DNA from: an uncultured bacterium
Lineage (GTDB): Bacteria > Cyanobacteriota > Vampirovibrionia > Gastranaerophilales > Gastranaerophilaceae
DNA length: 9,054 nt
Assembly (NCBI GenBank): GCA_948888345.1
Contig: CAQTPN010000035.1
Coordinates: forward strand, 1-9,054
Direction: 5' to 3'
The translations under genes and the position numbers were made by a program. Positions within the stretch are counted from its first letter, which is position 1, and every line of letters starts with the position of its first letter. The notes under the pieces are model-generated. The model did not search any database, was not told where the DNA came from, and was given only the letters and a program-made list of their open reading frames with translations. Below are positions 5,169 to 9,054 of this stretch, in pieces.

Positions 5169-6077
5169 CTATTTCTTCTTGGATGGCAAAATATTTTCAA
5201 ATTTAAACACATAAGGTTTTTGAACTTCTTCTTCATCTTTTAGACCCAAAATGCGTTCTAAATCAGTTTTTAAATTACCAAGGTCATCATATTTTTTCAA
5301 ATTACCGTCTATTGCAATTGAAATATCGCCGGTTTCTTCAGATATAACAATGCAGGCACAATCAGACATTTCAGTAACCCCGATTGCCGCTCTGTGGCGC
5401 GTGCCATATCTCCAGCTGAGTTTTGGGTCCTCTGTCAAGGGCAAAAGCACCCCTGCCGATTGAATTGTATCATTACAAATCACTACAGCCCCGTCATGAA
5501 GAGGAGTTTTGGGGTGAAAAATTGTCAAAAGCAATTCTTGAGAAAGATTTCCGTTAATTTCTACCCCGACATCAGAATGGCTCAATGATTTATCATCCTT
5601 CTGGAGCACAATTAAACCCCCTATTTTGAGCCTTGACATATACTTAATCGTTTCAATTAATTCTTTTACTATATCAATGTCTTCATTCCGCCTGATATAA
5701 GCCTTTTTGCCTGATAAAATACGGCTTAAAATATCATTTTGCCCGATATATCCTAAAAATCTCCTTAATTCAGGCTGAAATATAACAATCAGCCCTACTG
5801 TTACAACAGATACAAGGGTTTTTAAAAACATTCCGAAAATCTGAAGATTTATTTTTATCAAAAATTCAGAAAAAAGCCACATTACAAGAAGCCCAAAAAT
5901 CCCTCTCACAAGGGTTTCAGAATGCGTTCCCTTAATATATCTTTTGTAAACAAAAACAAGTATTAAAGCAAGAATTACAACTTCCGCTATATTCACACCC
6001 AGCTGCCCCCCGCCGAATGTGCGGGAAAATTCAAAAAACTGCCTGAATAAATTTTGGTATAAATCGGTAAAGTCCAA
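5169..6077 (-). CDS. cdaA: CdaA-type membrane diadenylate cyclase (DAC domain)
   Basis: Makes c-di-AMP from two ATP, a second messenger controlling K+/osmolyte balance and cell-wall homeostasis. It has three hydrophobic helices in the N-terminal third (about residues 30-45, 56-74 and 80-101 of the start used here), then the DAC catalytic domain with both signature motifs: DGA in TPLHDGAVVI and RHR in YGTRHRAAIG, followed by SEETGDISIA. CdaA proteins typically carry three TM helices; this one has a longer N-terminal extension. There is no ATG near the start. The longest frame opens at TTG 6095 without a ribosome binding site; TTG 6077 has AAAGG 9 nt upstream and is chosen here. It follows lysA with a short gap (20 nt to 6095, 38 nt to 6077), so the pair is probably one transcript. 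No CdaR-type regulator or GlmM is in the window. Confidence 0.93.
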   Translation of the reverse strand: MDFTDLYQNLFRQFFEFSRTFGGGQLGVNIAEVVILALILVFVYKRYIKGTHSETLVRGIFGLLVMWLFSEFLIKINLQIFGMFLKTLVSVVTVGLIVIFQPELRRFLGYIGQNDILSRILSGKKAYIRRNEDIDIVKELIETIKYMSRLKIGGLIVLQKDDKSLSHSDVGVEINGNLSQELLLTIFHPKTPLHDGAVVICNDTIQSAGVLLPLTEDPKLSWRYGTRHRAAIGVTEMSDCACIVISEETGDISIAIDGNLKKYDDLGNLKTDLERILGLKDEEEVQKPYVFKFENILPSKKK

Positions 6078-6115
6078 TTCTTTAAACCTTTTCAATTAAC
6101 AAAAGTAAATAAATT

Positions 6116-7441
6116 TTAAAGGATTACATCATTTTGAACTAATTGTTCGTATGTCTCCCTCTTAACTATAATATCAGATTGGGAATTATTTACAAGTATC
6201 ATTTTAGGTTTTAAAACCCTGTTGTAATTACTTGACATTGAATACCCGTAAGCTCCGGTATTAAAGACACAGAGGATGTCTCCCGCTGCAGGCGAATTTA
6301 ATTCAATATCCTTGATTAAAATATCTCCGGATTCACAAAATCTGCCCGCCACAGTTACCTTCCGGGGTTTATTTTCCGGCTTCCCGTTAGCAATTACAGC
6401 CTCATATTTGGCACCGTACATTGAAGGCCTTGGATTATCAGCCATTCCGCCGTCTACTGCTACATATTTTCTTCCGTTAGGCACCTGCTTGGAAGAACCC
6501 ACTGTATAAAGCGTAACCCCCGCCGTTCCTACAATTGAACGCCCCGGTTCAATGTATAATACAGGCTCTTCAATATCATACATCTCACAATGGTCTTTGA
6601 CGGATTTTTGAATAACATCTGCTATCGTATAAACTGAAGGCGGGCAATCCTCTCCGGTATAAGTAATTCCAAGGCCTCCGCCAATATTTATTTCATTTAA
6701 TTTAAGGTCAAACTTATCGTTTATCCTCTTTAATTCGCGCAATAAAACTCCAATTTCATCATAATACACCCTTGTTTCAAAAATCTGCGAGCCTATATGC
6801 GCATGAAGCCCCATTATTTCAAGGTTTGTAAATTCTTTTAATATTAATTCAACAGCTTCATCAATCTGCACAAGGTCAAATCCGAATTTTGAATCAAGAT
6901 GCCCTGTTTGAATATACTCATGGGTGTGGCATTCAATCCCCGGAGTAATGCGCAGAAGCACCTTTTGTACCTTATCAAAAGATTTTGCAACTTCATTTAA
7001 TAAAGATAATTCAAGAAAATTATCCACACTTACTCTTCCAACACCCAATTCCAGAGCAAGAAGAAGCTCATCTGTCGTTTTATTATTGCCGTTAAAGGTT
7101 GTCATTTCCATATTTACACCCGCCTTATTAACGGTATAAATTTCGCCTCCCGAAACAACATCAAACCCGAACCCTTCAGAATGAAGAATTTTCGCTATCT
7201 GAGCCGTCATTAAAGCTTTTGATGCAAACATCATATTTATTTTTTTATAATCTTTAAATGCCTCTTTGTATTCTCTTGCAATGGCTCTAAGGGTCACTTC
7301 ATCCATAACATATAAAGGCGTACCGTATTTTTCAACAAGCTCAACCGTGTCACACCCTGAAATTTCAAGATTTCCCTTTTCATTAATTTTAGTATTTAAA
7401 GGCCTTATATTTTGATTAACCGTATTGGGCATATCTGGCAT
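6116..7441 (-). CDS. lysA: Diaminopimelate decarboxylase
   Basis: PLP-dependent decarboxylation of meso-diaminopimelate to L-lysine, the last step of the DAP pathway. The 441 residues fit the family. Seen: the PLP lysine K75 in MFASKAL, GFDVVSGGE, GLHAHIGSQI, the phosphate-binding INIGGGLGI, YIEPGRSIVG, the catalytic Cys369 in the CESGD motif, and the C-terminal NTGAYGYSMSSNYN. The start ATG 7441 has AAGGAG 11 nt upstream; a second ATG three codons on is less well placed. It leads a minus-strand transcript with the diadenylate cyclase and diverges from the AI-2E-family gene over a 75-nt spacer. Lysine made here draws from the same DAP pool as peptidoglycan. No lysine riboswitch fits in the short leader. 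Confidence 0.97.
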   Translation of the reverse strand: MPDMPNTVNQNIRPLNTKINEKGNLEISGCDTVELVEKYGTPLYVMDEVTLRAIAREYKEAFKDYKKINMMFASKALMTAQIAKILHSEGFGFDVVSGGEIYTVNKAGVNMEMTTFNGNNKTTDELLLALELGVGRVSVDNFLELSLLNEVAKSFDKVQKVLLRITPGIECHTHEYIQTGHLDSKFGFDLVQIDEAVELILKEFTNLEIMGLHAHIGSQIFETRVYYDEIGVLLRELKRINDKFDLKLNEINIGGGLGITYTGEDCPPSVYTIADVIQKSVKDHCEMYDIEEPVLYIEPGRSIVGTAGVTLYTVGSSKQVPNGRKYVAVDGGMADNPRPSMYGAKYEAVIANGKPENKPRKVTVAGRFCESGDILIKDIELNSPAAGDILCVFNTGAYGYSMSSNYNRVLKPKMILVNNSQSDIIVKRETYEQLVQNDVIL

Positions 7442-7456
7442 TATCTTTTTAACTCC

Positions 7457-7485
7457 TTGCTAAATCTTTGCGATAATTGTAACAT
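7457..7485 (+). promoter_or_regulatory. Putative promoter for the AI-2E-family gene
   Basis: TTGCTA (7457-7462) and TAACAT (7480-7485) are separated by 17 nt in the spacer between the divergent lysA and transporter genes. The -10 element overlaps that of the opposing lysA promoter. Confidence 0.45.
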
Positions 7486-7503
7486 AAAGATATTCAAAGT
7501 TAA
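7476..7503 (-). promoter_or_regulatory. Putative extended -10 promoter for lysA-cdaA
   Basis: On the minus strand TGTTACAAT (7484-7476) is an extended -10 (TGnTACAAT). A weak -35, TTAACT, lies 16 nt upstream. It shares bases with the divergent promoter, so only one polymerase could occupy the spacer at a time. Confidence 0.45.
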
Positions 7504-7516
7504 AAAGGAAAAAATT

Positions 7517-8584
7517 TTGAAAAACAATAATACAGGCGAAAACACAGAAAAATCAAATATTTTAACCTACAAAAACATAATTTTTGCAATTATGCTGATT
7601 CTGGTTTTAATATTTTTATCAAATATCGCAGATATAGCTATAATGCTGTTTATAGCCTTCATTATAACCTGCGCCATTGACCCTGTTGTAAATTTTCTTC
7701 AAAAATATATGCCCCGCGTACTTGCTGTCGGGCTTGTATTGTTAATGATTATTACAGGAATTTTACTTATCTTCATACCACTTTTAACCTTAACAATTGA
7801 ACAGGGGATAAATTTTATAAAACACATTCCCGAATATATCCAAAACCTTGAAATATTCCTTGAAACCAACCGTTTTGGAATTTTAATTTCAAAATATGTA
7901 AATCTTGATGTTATAAATACCGCAAACACAGATATAACAAATATTGCAAGCGAAATTTTATCAAAAGGCGCAGATATCTCAAAACTTATTGCAAGTTCTA
8001 TAACAGGCTCTATTGCAGTAGCTATAATGGTTTTCTACCTATCATTTGATGCAAAGCTAATGAAGCAAAGGTTTTTAGAGTTTTTCCCGCCAAAATTTAA
8101 AGAAAAAGCTGAGTATATAATTGATTCAATTAAAACAAAAGTAGGGGGGTATGTTTTCGCTCAAGTCCTCTCTATGCTCGTTGTCGGACTGTTCACATTT
8201 ATAGGATTATTGATTATAGGCCATTCTCATTCACTTTTAATCGGCTTTTTAACCTGTATTCTTGATATTATTCCTGTAATAGGTGCTACAATTGCAGTTT
8301 TAATTGCACTCTACACAGCACTTGGCGGCGGTTTATTCTATGTAATCTTAACGTTTGTAATAATGTTAATAGCCCAATGGCTCCAAAATCAGATATTCAG
8401 ACCCATTTTATTCGGTAAATTTATGGATACCCACCCGCTTTTAATTATCGTTTCTCTGCTTATCGGAGCAAAATTCATGGGCTTCTGGGGAGTTGTGCTT
8501 GCACCCGCAATGGCAAGTATAGTCTGCGTTTTAATGGATGAACTTTATATTAAACCTATAAATATGAAAGAAAACTCTAAATAA
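7517..8584 (+). CDS. AI-2E/PerM-family polytopic membrane protein
   Basis: A 355-residue inner-membrane protein of the AI-2E transporter family (PF01594, also called PerM/UPF0118). Members have been linked to export or exchange of small solutes; the AI-2 name comes from TqsA and should not be read as substrate here. Hydrophobic helices lie at about residues 20-35, 37-52, 67-92, 162-177, 213-234, 238-265, 273-290 and 306-338, with a long extramembrane segment between the third and fourth. Family signatures are DIIPVIGATIA, QNQIFRPILFGK and the C-terminal GFWGVVLAPAMASI. The frame extends back to 7412 but would overlap lysA; TTG 7517 has AAAGGA (7504-7509) 7 nt upstream and is chosen. The radical SAM gene follows after 28 nt. 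Confidence 0.9.
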   Translation: MKNNNTGENTEKSNILTYKNIIFAIMLILVLIFLSNIADIAIMLFIAFIITCAIDPVVNFLQKYMPRVLAVGLVLLMIITGILLIFIPLLTLTIEQGINFIKHIPEYIQNLEIFLETNRFGILISKYVNLDVINTANTDITNIASEILSKGADISKLIASSITGSIAVAIMVFYLSFDAKLMKQRFLEFFPPKFKEKAEYIIDSIKTKVGGYVFAQVLSMLVVGLFTFIGLLIIGHSHSLLIGFLTCILDIIPVIGATIAVLIALYTALGGGLFYVILTFVIMLIAQWLQNQIFRPILFGKFMDTHPLLIIVSLLIGAKFMGFWGVVLAPAMASIVCVLMDELYIKPINMKENSK

Positions 8585-8612
8585 GCTTTATAACTGGATT
8601 TTAGATAAATAG

Positions 8613-9054
8613 ATGGAAAAATTTTTATACGAAAGATTAAAAAATAAAACCCCGAAAATCAATGCATGGTTTGCATTTCCCGCCATTGAAAGCTTTGGAA
8701 TGGCATCCTTAGGGTATTTATCTATCTTTAAACAAATTGATTTAATGGAAGATGTTTTTGTTGAAAGAATTTTTTCAGATACAAAAAACACTGCTGCAAA
8801 CCTTGAAGATGTAGATATAATAGGTTTTTCTAACTCTTTTGAAATTGATATTTTAACAATTTTAAAAATGCTTTTGAAGTATAAAATTCCACCTCTGTCT
8901 AAGGACAGAGGCGAAGAATTTCCTCTCATTTTTGCCGGAGGCCCTGTACTTACTGCAAATCCGGTACCTTATGAGGATTTTTATGATTTTATAAGTATCG
9001 GAGACGCTCAAATTACTTTTGAAAAAATATTTCAAATTTTAGTTGAAAAAAGAA
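8613..9054 (+). CDS. Radical SAM protein, N-terminal B12-binding-like part (3' truncated)
   Basis: The frame is open from ATG 8613 to the window end; 147 residues are visible. The order FPAIESFGMASLGYLSIF, then VFVERIFSD, DVDIIGFSNSFEIDI, PLIFAGGPVLTANPVPYED and FISIGDAQ matches the cobalamin-binding-like N-terminal domain of large radical SAM proteins in which FPD..E.GMS and GG....NPEP motifs precede the CxxxCxxC cluster domain. That cluster would lie beyond the window, so the radical SAM call rests on the N-terminal part only. The gene is 28 nt downstream of the AI-2E-family stop with a weak ribosome binding site. A perfect 8-bp palindrome falls inside it (PPLSKDRGEE, codons around 8890-8915) and looks inserted between KYKI and FPLIFAGG. 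Confidence 0.8.
   Translation, partial: MEKFLYERLKNKTPKINAWFAFPAIESFGMASLGYLSIFKQIDLMEDVFVERIFSDTKNTAANLEDVDIIGFSNSFEIDILTILKMLLKYKIPPLSKDRGEEFPLIFAGGPVLTANPVPYEDFYDFISIGDAQITFEKIFQILVEKR
8884..8921. repeat. Palindromic element inside a coding sequence
   Basis: CCTCTGTC (8892-8899) and GACAGAGG (8904-8911) form a perfect 8-bp stem with loop TAAG. After a small internal loop (2 and 4 nt) the stem resumes with AAATTC (8884-8889) and GAATTT (8916-8921). It is translated in frame as a short polar linker, PPLSKDRGEE, as known for small palindromic elements that insert into ORFs. Only one copy is visible here. Confidence 0.55.

Noticed and set aside
7412..7516. N-terminal extension of the AI-2E-family protein back to 7412
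   Set aside because: It would start at a non-standard codon and overlap the 5' end of lysA; TTG 7517 has a well-spaced AAAGGA and removes the overlap.
8588..8929. Minus-strand 113-codon ORF
   Set aside because: It is the antisense shadow of the radical SAM gene, which has clear family motifs on the plus strand. It is open partly because of the palindrome.

Overview
The window is AT-rich, gene-dense bacterial chromosome holding ordinary housekeeping genes and one unusual 448-base intergenic region. The gene set points to a bacterium with DAP-type peptidoglycan: alr, lysA and a CdaA-type diadenylate cyclase. The lysA then diadenylate cyclase order is one I associate with cyanobacteria. With the low GC, an uncultured gut relative such as the Gastranaerophilales/Vampirovibrionia is my best guess. 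This is an inference; no 16S or marker phylogeny is visible, and a Firmicutes-like lineage is not excluded.

Left third (1-2842, + strand): the 3' part of folD (one-carbon metabolism) overlaps alr (D-alanine supply) by the ATGA arrangement. Next come gcvH (lipoyl carrier of the glycine cleavage system), without gcvT or gcvP nearby, and a 62-residue ribbon-helix-helix DNA-binding protein that ends at a strong intrinsic terminator.

Middle (2843-3524): an intergenic region with no gene of normal size. It carries a perfect 18-bp inverted repeat that can refold into a second hairpin, then an array of CATG-centred motifs spaced about one helical turn apart, then a good sigma70-type promoter, a structured leader, and a small cysteine-rich protein of unknown function. 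This is the least explained part of the window.

Minus-strand block (3574-5075): a Cys-rich hypothetical protein, an MBL-fold hydrolase of the glyoxalase II-like type and cytidine deaminase are read in that order and look like an operon. A possible 29-codon ORF bridges the last two.

Minus-strand pair (5169-7441): lysA followed after about 20 nt by the membrane-bound diadenylate cyclase. The pair links lysine/DAP metabolism with c-di-AMP signalling.

Right end (7517-9054, + strand): an AI-2E/PerM-family membrane protein diverges from lysA across a 75-nt spacer that seems to hold overlapping promoters. It is followed by the 5' part of a B12-binding/radical SAM type protein, which runs off the window and contains a perfect palindrome inside its coding sequence.
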